Shown here piece by piece: positions 1 to 6,670 of a stretch of DNA of 8,640 nucleotides. The notes beneath the pieces are model-generated. The model saw only the letters and a program-made list of their open reading frames with translations. It ran no database searches and was not told the DNA's origin. Within the stretch, counting starts at the first letter, position 1; each line of letters begins with the position of its first letter. Origin of the DNA: Candidatus Omnitrophota bacterium (lineage in GTDB: Bacteria > Omnitrophota > Koll11 > Zapsychrales > Fredricksoniimonadaceae); contig JADFXE010000051.1 in NCBI GenBank assembly GCA_015233705.1, forward strand, positions 1-8,640. The letters are read 5' to 3'. A program made the position numbers and the translations under genes.

Positions 1-363
1 TATAATCGCTTGGCGGCTTTTCACCAACAGCACAAGTCTAAAGCAACGTTAGCGGTCACCTTGATGCCCGATGCTCGTGATTACGGGACGATCGAGATCG
101 CTAAAAATCTGACCATTGAGGCCTTTAAAGAAAAGCAGCCCATCGCCCAGGAAGCTTTTATTAATACCGGCACTTATTGTTTTGATCGGGATGTGTTTTC
201 TTTAGCCCAAACACCTGTTAAATTTTCGATCGAGTATGATTTTTTCCCCAGGATGATCGGTCAGCAATTTTATGGGTACAAGCTTGATGCGCCGTTCATT
301 GATATCGGCACGCCCGAGCGTTTCGAGTTGGCGCAGAAACATCTGGCCGAAATGATAAAGTAG
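1..363 (+). CDS. Sugar-1-phosphate nucleotidyltransferase, C-terminal part (5' end outside window)
   Basis: This is the last 120 codons of an NTP_transferase-family enzyme. Such enzymes join a sugar-1-phosphate to an NTP to give a nucleotide sugar in the cytoplasm. The reading frame is open from base 1 with no start, so the gene begins upstream. Family features seen are DARDYGTIEI (product/substrate loop), NTGTYCFDRDVF (the 'N-x-G-x-Y-x-F' strand), FSIEYDFFP and the near-C-terminal FIDIGTPERF. This ending is typical of the mannose-1-P / heptose-1-P guanylyltransferase (HddC-like) and RmlA-like groups. The nucleotide-binding N-terminus is not in the window, so the base and sugar specificity cannot be read. 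It ends in TAG, 13 bases before the next gene. Its composition (about 46% GC by hand count) is lower than that of the following genes. The family call is strong; an HddC-type assignment is only a guess. Confidence 0.85.
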   Translation, partial: YNRLAAFHQQHKSKATLAVTLMPDARDYGTIEIAKNLTIEAFKEKQPIAQEAFINTGTYCFDRDVFSLAQTPVKFSIEYDFFPRMIGQQFYGYKLDAPFIDIGTPERFELAQKHLAEMIK

Positions 364-376
364 GATAAGGGAATTT

Positions 377-1546
377 ATGAAGATCGCGGAAGGTCAGGAA
401 TCCAAGAAGGCAAGTTACAAGGTCCCGTTCGGGACAGTGTCCATCACGCCTTTGGCGCGCAAGTTGATTGACGAGGCCCTGGAGACGAAATGGGTCACCA
501 AGGGCAAATACGTCCGCGAGTTCGAGGAGAAGTTCGCGGCGCTGTTCGGGATGAAGTATGGCGTGGCGGTTTCCAGCGGCACGGATGCGGATGCGCTTTC
601 GTGCGCGGCGCTGTATGACTTTGGTGCTCAACGCGGGGATGAGGTCATTGTCCCGGCGCTGTCGTTCGTTGCGACGGGAAATGCCGTATTTCAGGCTGGC
701 CTGACGCCGGTCTTTGTTGATGTCAAGAAAGAGACGTTAAACATTGATCCGGATAAGATCGAGCGTGCCATCACCAAAAGAACGCGCGCCATCATGCCGG
801 TGCATCTGATGGGCAAGCCCGCTGAGATGGACGCGGTCCTGGCGATCGCCAGGAAGCATAATCTCAAGGTCATCGAGGATGCGGCTGAGGCGCATGGTGC
901 AGAGTACAAGGGGCGGAAGATCGGCGCCATCGGCGACATGTCCTGTTTTAGCCTGTACGCCGCGCATATTGTGACCACGATCGAAGGCGGCATGATCCTG
1001 ACCAATTGCGACAAGACTGTTGAGGCGCTGCGCTCGCTCAGGAACCACGGCATGACCGGGAAGTTTACCTTTCAGCGGATAGGGTTCTCGGCCAAGATGA
1101 ACGAGATCGAGGCCGCCGTCGGACTGGGGAACATCGAGATCTTTCACGATATTCTCGAGAAACGCCGGCGGAACATGCTTTATCTGATCGAAAAGTTCCG
1201 GCGGTTCGATAAATGGTTCATAACGCTCAAGGAAGAGGCGCATGAGAAGCTCGGGCCGCACGCTTTTTCGATCATCCTTCGTCCGGGCGTCGGGTTTACC
1301 AAGGATGAGTTTGTCGCTCATCTGGATGAGAACGGCGTTGATTCGCGCAATCTTTTTTATTCGATGCCAACGCAGTGTTCCAGCTATGCGTTTTTGGGCC
1401 ACAGGCTCGGCGATTTTTCCGAGGCAGAGTATTGCAGTGATCACGGGACGCACATCGGCATTCATCAGGACATTGATATTGGTCAGCTCGATCATGTGGT
1501 AACTGTGGTTGAGAACTTCCTTAAGGCGAAAGGGGTTTCCCATTAA
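377..1546 (+). CDS. DegT/DnrJ/EryC1-fold PLP/PMP sugar enzyme with active-site His instead of Lys (likely dehydratase-type)
   Basis: 389 aa, the usual length for the family of nucleotide-sugar aminotransferases and dehydratases. Visible in order: the substrate-end GKYVREFEEKFA (about 43-54), SSGTDADAL (66-73, phosphate-binding SGT loop), EVIVPALSFVAT (89-100), PVHLMGKPAEM (141-151), VIEDAAEAHGA (165-175, with D168 expected to pair with the PLP pyridine N), GDMSCFSLYAAH (186-197), and EGGMILTN (203-210). The residue that should be the Schiff-base Lys, six before the E of EGG, is H197 (CAT at 965-967). His at this place is known in ColD (GDP-4-keto-6-deoxymannose 3-dehydratase) and in the E1/RfbH dehydrases, which use PMP to remove a 3-hydroxyl. 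The Cys cluster of E1/RfbH is not seen after the active site, so it is more ColD-like in that respect. The ATG at 377 has an AAGGGA Shine-Dalgarno at 367-372. It follows a nucleotidyltransferase, which fits work on a nucleotide sugar. Exact substrate unknown. Confidence 0.9.
   Translation: MKIAEGQESKKASYKVPFGTVSITPLARKLIDEALETKWVTKGKYVREFEEKFAALFGMKYGVAVSSGTDADALSCAALYDFGAQRGDEVIVPALSFVATGNAVFQAGLTPVFVDVKKETLNIDPDKIERAITKRTRAIMPVHLMGKPAEMDAVLAIARKHNLKVIEDAAEAHGAEYKGRKIGAIGDMSCFSLYAAHIVTTIEGGMILTNCDKTVEALRSLRNHGMTGKFTFQRIGFSAKMNEIEAAVGLGNIEIFHDILEKRRRNMLYLIEKFRRFDKWFITLKEEAHEKLGPHAFSIILRPGVGFTKDEFVAHLDENGVDSRNLFYSMPTQCSSYAFLGHRLGDFSEAEYCSDHGTHIGIHQDIDIGQLDHVVTVVENFLKAKGVSH
965..967 (+). other. 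Codon for His at the usual PLP-lysine position
   Basis: CAT encodes H197 in the context SLYAAHIVTTIEGG. Aligned by eye to the usual 'K-N-x-T-T-G-E-G-G' active-site segment and to the ColD 'H-H-I-x-T-M-E-G-G' segment without gaps, the His occupies the place of the Lys that forms the internal aldimine. Confidence 0.75.
1529..1535 (+). promoter_or_regulatory. Shine-Dalgarno (AAAGGGG) that points to an ATT start at 1542
   Basis: AAAGGGG lies inside the end of the upstream gene. The spacing to ATT at 1542 is 6 bases. It is too far (24 bases) from the first in-frame ATG at 1560, and it lies downstream of the TTG at 1509. It is the only clear ribosome binding site near the start of the ABC transporter gene. 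Confidence 0.45.
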
Positions 1547-3338
1547 AGAATACATCCGCATGATCAGTCTGGCCCGGCGCAATTTTCATTACTTGATTGG
1601 GGGCGTTCTTTTTATGCTCCTGTCCGCGTCGTTCGAAGGCGTGCAGTTCGGGGCTATCGTTCCGCTGGCTGACCGCATTTTCACCAATAAGCCGATCATC
1701 CTGCCCAAGGGCATGCCGGCGGCAGTGATTGGTCTCGCCGACAAGGTGAATTCCATTGACCGGGACACCATCTTTTACGGGATCATCTTTTTGATGCCGG
1801 TTTTTTATCTGCTCAAAGGCATCACCGGATATTTTCGGGGCAGTTTCATGAACAAGCTTGCCCAGAAATCCGTTGCCGACGTGAAGGCGGATCTTTTTCA
1901 GAAATATCAGGAACTGTCGCTGGATTTCTACAGCCAGAAGCGCCAGGGCGAGCTTATGGCCCGTATTACGCATGATGCGCCTTTTATCGGCCACGCCTAT
2001 TCATTTGCGTTGACTGATCTTGTTTACCAATCGCTGTTGGCGATCATGTTCGCGGTGATCGCCTTCACCATCAGTTGGAAGATGTTGGCGATCATCCTGC
2101 TGCTTTTTCCGCTGAACGCGCTGCTCATTCGCGTTATCGGCAAGACCATCAAGAAGCAGTCGATCCATTCTCAGGAGTCCATGGCGGATCTGAATTCGAT
2201 CCTGGCCGAGACCAACCAGGGCGTGGCGATCGTGAAGGCCTTTTCCCGGGAAGACCATGAGATCCGCCGCTTCGGTGAGGCCAATGTGCGGTATTACAAG
2301 GCGTCGATCAAGGCGATTTGCCGCAATCTTCTTCTGGCCCCGATCTCGGAGCTTTTGGCCTCGATCGCGGTCGTGATCGTCTTTTGGATCGGCGGAAAAT
2401 ATGTCCTGGAAGGCAAAATGTCCTTTGGCGTCTTTGCGCTTTTTTTGACGTCGCTTATTAGTATCCAGCGTCCGATCAAGAAGCTGACCGAGGTCTACGG
2501 CATTAACCAGCAGGCCCTGGCCTCCTCCAAGCGCGTGTTCGATATCCTCAACTGGAAACCCAAGATCGTGGACGCGCCGCAGGCCGCCGAATGCCCGTCG
2601 CCTAAGCACGGCATCTCCTTTGAGGAGGTTTCGTTTAGATACAACAAGGATGAGGAGCGCTGGATCATCCGGGACTTGTCGCATGATTTCGAGGTCGGCA
2701 AGACCACGGCGCTCGTCGGTCCGACAGGCTGCGGCAAGACCACGCTCATCAACATGATTCTCAGGTTCTATGATCCGGACCAGGGCGTCATCCGGATGGA
2801 CGGGCAGGAGATCAAGGGCTTTACGGTCGCTTCCTTGAGGAAGCACATGGCGCTGGTGACCCAGGACATGGTCCTGTTCAACGAGACCATCCGCGCCAAT
2901 TTGCAGTACGGCAAGCTGGATGCGAATGATGATGAGATCTGCGAGGCGGCCCGCCAGGCGCTGGCAATGGAGTTCATCGACAAGATGCCGCAGGGGCTGG
3001 ACACCGTGATCGGTGACCGGGGCTTCAAGCTCTCCGGCGGGCAGAAGCAGCGCCTGTGCATCGCGCGCGCCATCCTCAAGAACCCGCGGATCCTGCTTCT
3101 GGATGAGGCGACATCCGCTCTGGATGCGGAATCAGAATTTCTGGTGCAGCAGGCGCTGGACAATCTGATGAAGCGCCGCACGGTCATCGTAGTTGCACAC
3201 CGGCTCTCGACGATCAGGAACGCGGACTGTATTCTGGTCCTGGACAGCGGGAAGATTGTGGAAAAGGGCGTGCACGACGAACTTTTGAAGTCCTCCGAGC
3301 TCTACAGCCGCCTGGCGAGTTATCATTTCAATCAGTAA
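1542..3338 (+). CDS. MsbA/PglK-type ABC exporter (fused transmembrane and ATPase domains), lipid or lipid-linked glycan flippase
   Basis: A half-transporter of about 598 aa, expected to dimerise in the inner membrane and flip a lipid or lipid-linked sugar using ATP. Numbering from a TTG at 1509 (609-aa version): hydrophobic segments near 27-50, 88-108, 170-190, 191-210, 273-297 and 303-322 make a six-helix ABC_membrane domain. The NBD follows with Walker A GPTGCGKTT (404-412), Q-loop Q452, signature LSGGQ (508-512), Walker B ILLLDE (528-533) and H-loop H564. All catalytic residues are intact. The start is uncertain: TTG 1509 overlaps the upstream gene by 38 bases and has no clear Shine-Dalgarno. 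ATG 1560 loses the IKEYIRMISLARR segment that resembles the usual 'M-K-E-Y-x-R' N-terminus of the family. ATT 1542 sits on a good Shine-Dalgarno and shares two bases with the upstream stop (ATTAA). Glycan neighbours favour a lipid-linked oligosaccharide or lipid A-like substrate over a drug; which one cannot be told. Confidence 0.9.
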   Translation: MKEYIRMISLARRNFHYLIGGVLFMLLSASFEGVQFGAIVPLADRIFTNKPIILPKGMPAAVIGLADKVNSIDRDTIFYGIIFLMPVFYLLKGITGYFRGSFMNKLAQKSVADVKADLFQKYQELSLDFYSQKRQGELMARITHDAPFIGHAYSFALTDLVYQSLLAIMFAVIAFTISWKMLAIILLLFPLNALLIRVIGKTIKKQSIHSQESMADLNSILAETNQGVAIVKAFSREDHEIRRFGEANVRYYKASIKAICRNLLLAPISELLASIAVVIVFWIGGKYVLEGKMSFGVFALFLTSLISIQRPIKKLTEVYGINQQALASSKRVFDILNWKPKIVDAPQAAECPSPKHGISFEEVSFRYNKDEERWIIRDLSHDFEVGKTTALVGPTGCGKTTLINMILRFYDPDQGVIRMDGQEIKGFTVASLRKHMALVTQDMVLFNETIRANLQYGKLDANDDEICEAARQALAMEFIDKMPQGLDTVIGDRGFKLSGGQKQRLCIARAILKNPRILLLDEATSALDAESEFLVQQALDNLMKRRTVIVVAHRLSTIRNADCILVLDSGKIVEKGVHDELLKSSELYSRLASYHFNQ

Positions 3339-3374
3339 AAGAGGCGCGGGCTTTGGATGCCGAGCGGATCATTT

Positions 3375-4211
3375 ATGAAGATCGCTTTGGTCTATCCGCC
3401 AACCTCAGAATTGAATCTCAAGGGTTATCCGCTGGGCTTGGCCTATCTTTCGGCATCGCTGAAGAAAGAAAACGACGTCACTGTCTACAATTATAACGGC
3501 AGGCCTTTTGCGCCGAGCGTTAAGGCTTTTCTGGCGGCTGTCAAGACGCAGAAGCCGGATTTGGTCGGCATTTCCTTCAATTCCTTTAACCGCTGGGGCG
3601 CTTTTCAGATATTAAGGCGGATCAAGAAGATCGACCGCAGGATTCATGTTGTCCTCGGCGGGGTGCATCCCTCGACCATGTATGAGCAGATGTTCAAGTA
3701 TTTCTATAAGGAAACGGATTTCATCCTGCGTTCCGAGGGCGAGCGTTCGTTCCCGCATCTGTGCCGGGTCCTGGAGCGCGGCGGGTTCCTGACGGAGGTC
3801 AGCGGCCTGGTCTACAAGGGCGCTGACGGCGGGATTGTGGTCAACAAGGCCACGGAGATCATCAAGAATCTGGATGATCTGCCTCTTCCGGATTATTCTT
3901 GCGCTGCCGATGAGATTAAAGAGAAGGGGATCGCTTACCTGATCTCTTCCCGCGGATGCCCGGCGAATTGCTCCTTTTGTTCAACGTCGGCTTTTTGGGG
4001 ACAGAACGTCAGGATGAATTCGCCGGAGCGGATCGCACGGGAGGTCGAGTATGTGAAGAGTCTCGGCGCCAGGAAGATTTTCTTTCACGATGATACCTTC
4101 AACCTCGGCATTGACCGAACGATCAAGGTCGCCGCAGCGCTCAAGCACTTGAATATCGAGTATGTTGTCTCCTGCCGGGACGTGCCTGTCAGCGAGGAGA
4201 AGAGCGGGTAG
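3375..4211 (+). CDS. B12-binding-type radical SAM protein, N-terminal part (ends at premature TAG)
   Basis: 278 aa if begun at ATG 3375. The ATG at 3357 would add six residues, but MKIALVYPP at 3375 is the usual start of the family. Residues 1 to about 150 form a B12-binding-like Rossmann domain (PDLVGISFNSFN, VVLGGVHPS, DFILRSEGERSF), without an obvious DxHxxG cobalt-ligating His motif. After the linker NLDDLPLPDYS comes the radical SAM core: RGCPANCSFC supplies the CxxxCxxC [4Fe-4S]/SAM motif (Cys codons from 3957), then IFFHDDTFNL and VVSCR. The frame then meets TAG, although the next codons continue the same fold (see 4212-4775). Known members of this broad family act on lipids, hopanoids, cofactors and antibiotics, often as methylases or C-C bond enzymes; the substrate here is unknown. 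It lies 36 bases after the ABC transporter. Either a broken gene or one of two separately made halves. Confidence 0.85.
   Translation: MKIALVYPPTSELNLKGYPLGLAYLSASLKKENDVTVYNYNGRPFAPSVKAFLAAVKTQKPDLVGISFNSFNRWGAFQILRRIKKIDRRIHVVLGGVHPSTMYEQMFKYFYKETDFILRSEGERSFPHLCRVLERGGFLTEVSGLVYKGADGGIVVNKATEIIKNLDDLPLPDYSCAADEIKEKGIAYLISSRGCPANCSFCSTSAFWGQNVRMNSPERIAREVEYVKSLGARKIFFHDDTFNLGIDRTIKVAAALKHLNIEYVVSCRDVPVSEEKSG
4209..4211 (+). other. In-frame amber codon interrupting the radical SAM gene
   Basis: TAG separates SEEKSG from MVLSGCRHIIWGVE in one unbroken frame. The family pattern here runs from 'C-R-x-x-P-V-x-E-E' to 'M-x-x-x-G-C-R-x-I-x-x-G-V-E' and the spacing fits with no gap if TAG is read as one residue, often Leu, Lys or Glu in relatives. 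A single base change (TTG, AAG, GAG, CAG or TGG to TAG) would explain it. TAG also ends the genes at 363 and 7849, so general reassignment of TAG is unlikely. Confidence 0.8.
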
Positions 4212-4775
4212 ATGGTTCTTTCCGGATGCCGGCACATCATCTGGGGCGTGGAAACGCTGTCGGAAAAGATCCTCTCGAAGATCGACAAGAAGATCACCCG
4301 GGAAGCGGTGATCAAGGCTTTTGATATTTGCGCCAAGTTTACGGACAGGCTGACGACCGCCGGTTATTTCTGTGTTGGGACGCCCGGCGAGACCGAGGAG
4401 AGCGTGCAGGAGACGGTTGACTACGCGAACAAGTATCTCAAGTCCACTCACGGCCCCGGGGCGTCAATGTTGTATATCCTTCCTGGAACCAGGATCTACG
4501 CTGACCTTGTCCGGGAGGGCAAGTTCGACGAGCGTTCCTGGGTCAGGACTGAGCTGGTCCAGTATTATACGCACGAGCAGAGCATGTTCACGCTCAACCG
4601 CTGGCGGAAGATGGTCAATTCCTCGGGCACCAAGATCCCCTACACCAAGCCATATTTTTGGGATACGATTCCTCAACATATCCATCGGGAGCGGATCCTG
4701 GGAAGCCGTTCGCTGGCCAAGGTGGGCAAGAAGGTACGGCGCGTCATTAACATGTTTTTTGGAAGATGTGACTGA
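4212..4775 (+). CDS. Radical SAM protein, C-terminal part (separated from its N-terminus by TAG)
   Basis: 187 codons after the amber codon and in the same frame as 3375-4211. It carries the second half of the radical SAM barrel: GCRHIIWGVET (the 'G-V-E' strand contacting SAM), SEKILSKIDKKITREAVIKAF, AGYFCVGTPGETEESVQET (the 'F-x-x-G-x-P-G-E-T' strand) and SMLYILPGTRIY ('P-G-T' motif). After these comes a C-terminal extension ending in a basic, hydrophobic tail. It cannot bind the cluster by itself because CxxxCxxC is in the upstream part. ATG follows TAG directly, with GAGGAGAAG at 4194-4202 about 10-12 bases upstream, so restart of translation is possible. It overlaps the next gene's ATG by one base (TGATG), so ribosomes reaching its end would be coupled to that gene. 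Whether the product is made or functional is not known. Confidence 0.75.
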   Translation: MVLSGCRHIIWGVETLSEKILSKIDKKITREAVIKAFDICAKFTDRLTTAGYFCVGTPGETEESVQETVDYANKYLKSTHGPGASMLYILPGTRIYADLVREGKFDERSWVRTELVQYYTHEQSMFTLNRWRKMVNSSGTKIPYTKPYFWDTIPQHIHRERILGSRSLAKVGKKVRRVINMFFGRCD

Positions 4776-6622
4776 TGATGCGAAAGATCCTGGCCATCAG
4801 AACAGACCGCTTCGGGGAATTTCTTCTGAACATTCCAGCCTTTCGGGCGCTCAAGGAGACTGATCCGGACGTCCGCCTGACCGTGGCGGTTTCCGCCGGT
4901 GTCGTGCCGCTGGCCAGGGCGATCCCGTTCATTGATGATGTCTTTGTCTGGCCGCAGCTGCCGATGAGCGCCTGGCAGGTGGTGGTCCTGTCTTGGCGGA
5001 TCCTGATCCGCGGCTTTGATGCCGCCATCGTGCTGAATCCTTCTGCCAAGGCCCACCAGGCGATCTTCCTCGCTGGCATACCGCGTCGGGTCGGATATGT
5101 GGGCAAACATGATTTTTTGCTGACGCACAAGCTGCCGAACAAGAAACATTTGGGCGATAAGCACGAAGTGATCTGGAATCTGGAACTTGCCGGGCTTTTG
5201 GGTGCGGCAACAAAGGACAGATCATTGGCGTTGAATATCTCGGCGGATTTTTCCAAGGAGACGTTGGGACGCTTCGGCCTGCGGGATAAAGAATTTATCG
5301 CGGTCCATCCTTTTACCAGTGATCCGAACAAGCAGTGGTCCTTCGACCATTTCCGGGAATTGATCCGGGAGCTTGCCCGTGATCGTGATGTTGCCGTGAT
5401 CGGTCAGCCGGAGGAATGGCAAAAGGTTTTTTCTCTGGAAGGTCTGTCACGGGTGGTTGATCTGCGGGGCAAGACCGGGCTTTTGGAGCTTGCGGCAGTC
5501 CTTAAAGGCGCGCGGCTCATGGTTTCCGGCGACAGCGGACCTTCGCATTTGGCATGTTCCGTCGGGACGCCGGTTGTGGCCCTGTTCCGTAACGGGATCG
5601 CGGCCGTGCGGCCTGAACGCTGGGGGCCGTGGGGACAAGGGCACCGGGTGGTGCAGGCCAATAAGGTCGAGGATATCCGGATCGATGATGTTCTGGCGGC
5701 TGTCCGCGCGACGCTCGCGTCTTCGCCTCAGGGAGTCTTTAATGCCGCAGAGGCCAGTAACTCTCCCAAAATCGCCGAGCATTCCCATGAAGAATTGAAA
5801 GAAGGGACGGCCGGCCTGGTGTCGGTCGTGATCCCGGTCTACAATCGTGCCTATGTTCTCAAGAGGGCGCTTGAGTCAGTATTGAACCAGACCTACAAGA
5901 GCCTCGAAGTGATTGTTGTTGATGACGGGTCTTCCGATGATGTTCAGGCTGTGTTGAAGGGTATCAGCGATCCTCGAGTTCGTTACATTCGTCATGAGAA
6001 GAATAAAGGTGTATCAGCAGCGCGGAACACGGGCATTCGCACAAGCGTTGGGGAATTTGTGGCCTTTCTGGATTCGGATGACGCTTATTTTCCGGCCATG
6101 ATCGAAAGAAGTTTAGCTGTGTTTCATGGGGCCGCTGGTGATCTGGGACTTGTTGCGGTGAATTATTACGTTCAGCAGGAATCAGGCAGGGAGCTTTTTA
6201 TTCCGAAGAAGCATGATCTTAACCGGATATTTCCGGCACCCTCCAGCTGGGTTGTCCGTCGGGATGTTCTGCGCCGGGTTGGGTTGTTTGATGAGCGGAT
6301 CCTGATCACGGCTGGGGAGGATGTAGAGTTTTTTATGCGCCTGCGCAAGGGGTGCCGTTTTCAGCTGATCGATGAGCCGCTCCTGGATAAGTTTCAGTCA
6401 GCGGACAGTTTTTTCAGGGATCAGGTCAAGATGGACAGCCTTAAGGAAGCCACCCTGCGCAACGCCCAGGGTGACCCGCGTCTTTATGCCCGTCAGGCCG
6501 CGCTGTTCGGCAAGGAGTTCTCCGGCCGGGGAGACAAGAAGAGGGCGCGGACTTATTTCTGGAAGGCGTTGTGCGCCTGTCCAGCGGATATCGGGAATTG
6601 GAACCGGTATATTCGGGGTTGA
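4775..6622 (+). CDS. Two-domain glycosyltransferase: GT9 (heptosyltransferase family) fused to GT2
   Basis: 615 aa in one frame. Residues 1 to about 315 form a GT9 domain like ADP-heptose:LPS heptosyltransferases (WaaC/WaaF/WaaQ): ILAIRTDRFGEFLLNIPAF at 5-23, FIAVHPFTSDPNKQWS at 174-189, and GDSGPSHLACSVGTPVVALF at 252-271 (donor-binding GDSGP-HLA). Residues about 346-540 form a GT2 (GT-A) domain: SVVIPVYNR (350-358), VDDGSSDD (382-389), GVSAARNTG (412-420), metal-binding DSDD (433-436) and GED (514-516). A polar linker of about 30 residues joins them, and a helical tail follows. Each half is about the length of a stand-alone enzyme, so the protein could add two successive sugars on the cytoplasmic side. 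Residue 15 is Glu where the classical enzymes have Asp in 'G-D'. ATG 4775 overlaps the upstream stop by one base, with GGAAG at 4761-4765; ATG 4778 is possible. Donor sugars unknown. Confidence 0.9.
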   Translation: MMRKILAIRTDRFGEFLLNIPAFRALKETDPDVRLTVAVSAGVVPLARAIPFIDDVFVWPQLPMSAWQVVVLSWRILIRGFDAAIVLNPSAKAHQAIFLAGIPRRVGYVGKHDFLLTHKLPNKKHLGDKHEVIWNLELAGLLGAATKDRSLALNISADFSKETLGRFGLRDKEFIAVHPFTSDPNKQWSFDHFRELIRELARDRDVAVIGQPEEWQKVFSLEGLSRVVDLRGKTGLLELAAVLKGARLMVSGDSGPSHLACSVGTPVVALFRNGIAAVRPERWGPWGQGHRVVQANKVEDIRIDDVLAAVRATLASSPQGVFNAAEASNSPKIAEHSHEELKEGTAGLVSVVIPVYNRAYVLKRALESVLNQTYKSLEVIVVDDGSSDDVQAVLKGISDPRVRYIRHEKNKGVSAARNTGIRTSVGEFVAFLDSDDAYFPAMIERSLAVFHGAAGDLGLVAVNYYVQQESGRELFIPKKHDLNRIFPAPSSWVVRRDVLRRVGLFDERILITAGEDVEFFMRLRKGCRFQLIDEPLLDKFQSADSFFRDQVKMDSLKEATLRNAQGDPRLYARQAALFGKEFSGRGDKKRARTYFWKALCACPADIGNWNRYIRG

Positions 6623-6658
6623 GTTGAGGGAGCGCCCTGGATTGCGCGGGGACAATTG

Positions 6659-6665
6659 AGGAAGG
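6659..6665 (+). promoter_or_regulatory. Shine-Dalgarno (AGGAAGG) fixing the GT4 start at 6671
   Basis: AGGAAGG is 5 bases upstream of ATG 6671. It decides against an earlier in-frame TTG at 6656, which would place the site inside the coding region. Confidence 0.7.
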
Positions 6666-6670
6666 AAAAT

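Noticed and set aside
737..1582. Long minus-strand open frame (281 codons) opposite the DegT-fold gene
   Set aside because: It is antisense to a gene with clear conserved motifs, its translation shows no recognisable domain, and long antisense frames are expected where codon ends are GC-rich.
2001..2846. Long minus-strand open frame (281 codons) opposite the ABC transporter
   Set aside because: It covers the exporter's membrane and ATPase coding region, is rich in Arg, Asp, Gln and His in a way typical of shadow frames, and has no family motif.
3371..3385. Fifteen-base identity (ATTTATGAAGATCGC) between the starts of the DegT-fold gene (373-387) and the radical SAM gene (3371-3385)
   Set aside because: It mostly encodes the same M-K-I-A start, the flanks diverge at once, and there is no other sign of a repeat or recombination site.
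4372..4863. Alternative plus-strand frame across the radical SAM C-terminal part, considered as a frameshifted continuation
   Set aside because: Family motifs (F-x-x-G-x-P-G-E-T and P-G-T) are in the 4212-4775 frame, and the alternative frame is Arg/Ser-rich with no motif. The break is a nonsense codon, not a frameshift.
6623..6670. Possible terminator hairpin (AGGGAGCGCCCT near 6627) in the largest gap
   Set aside because: The stem is only about 4 bp and no T-run follows, so it does not look like an intrinsic terminator; transcription probably continues.
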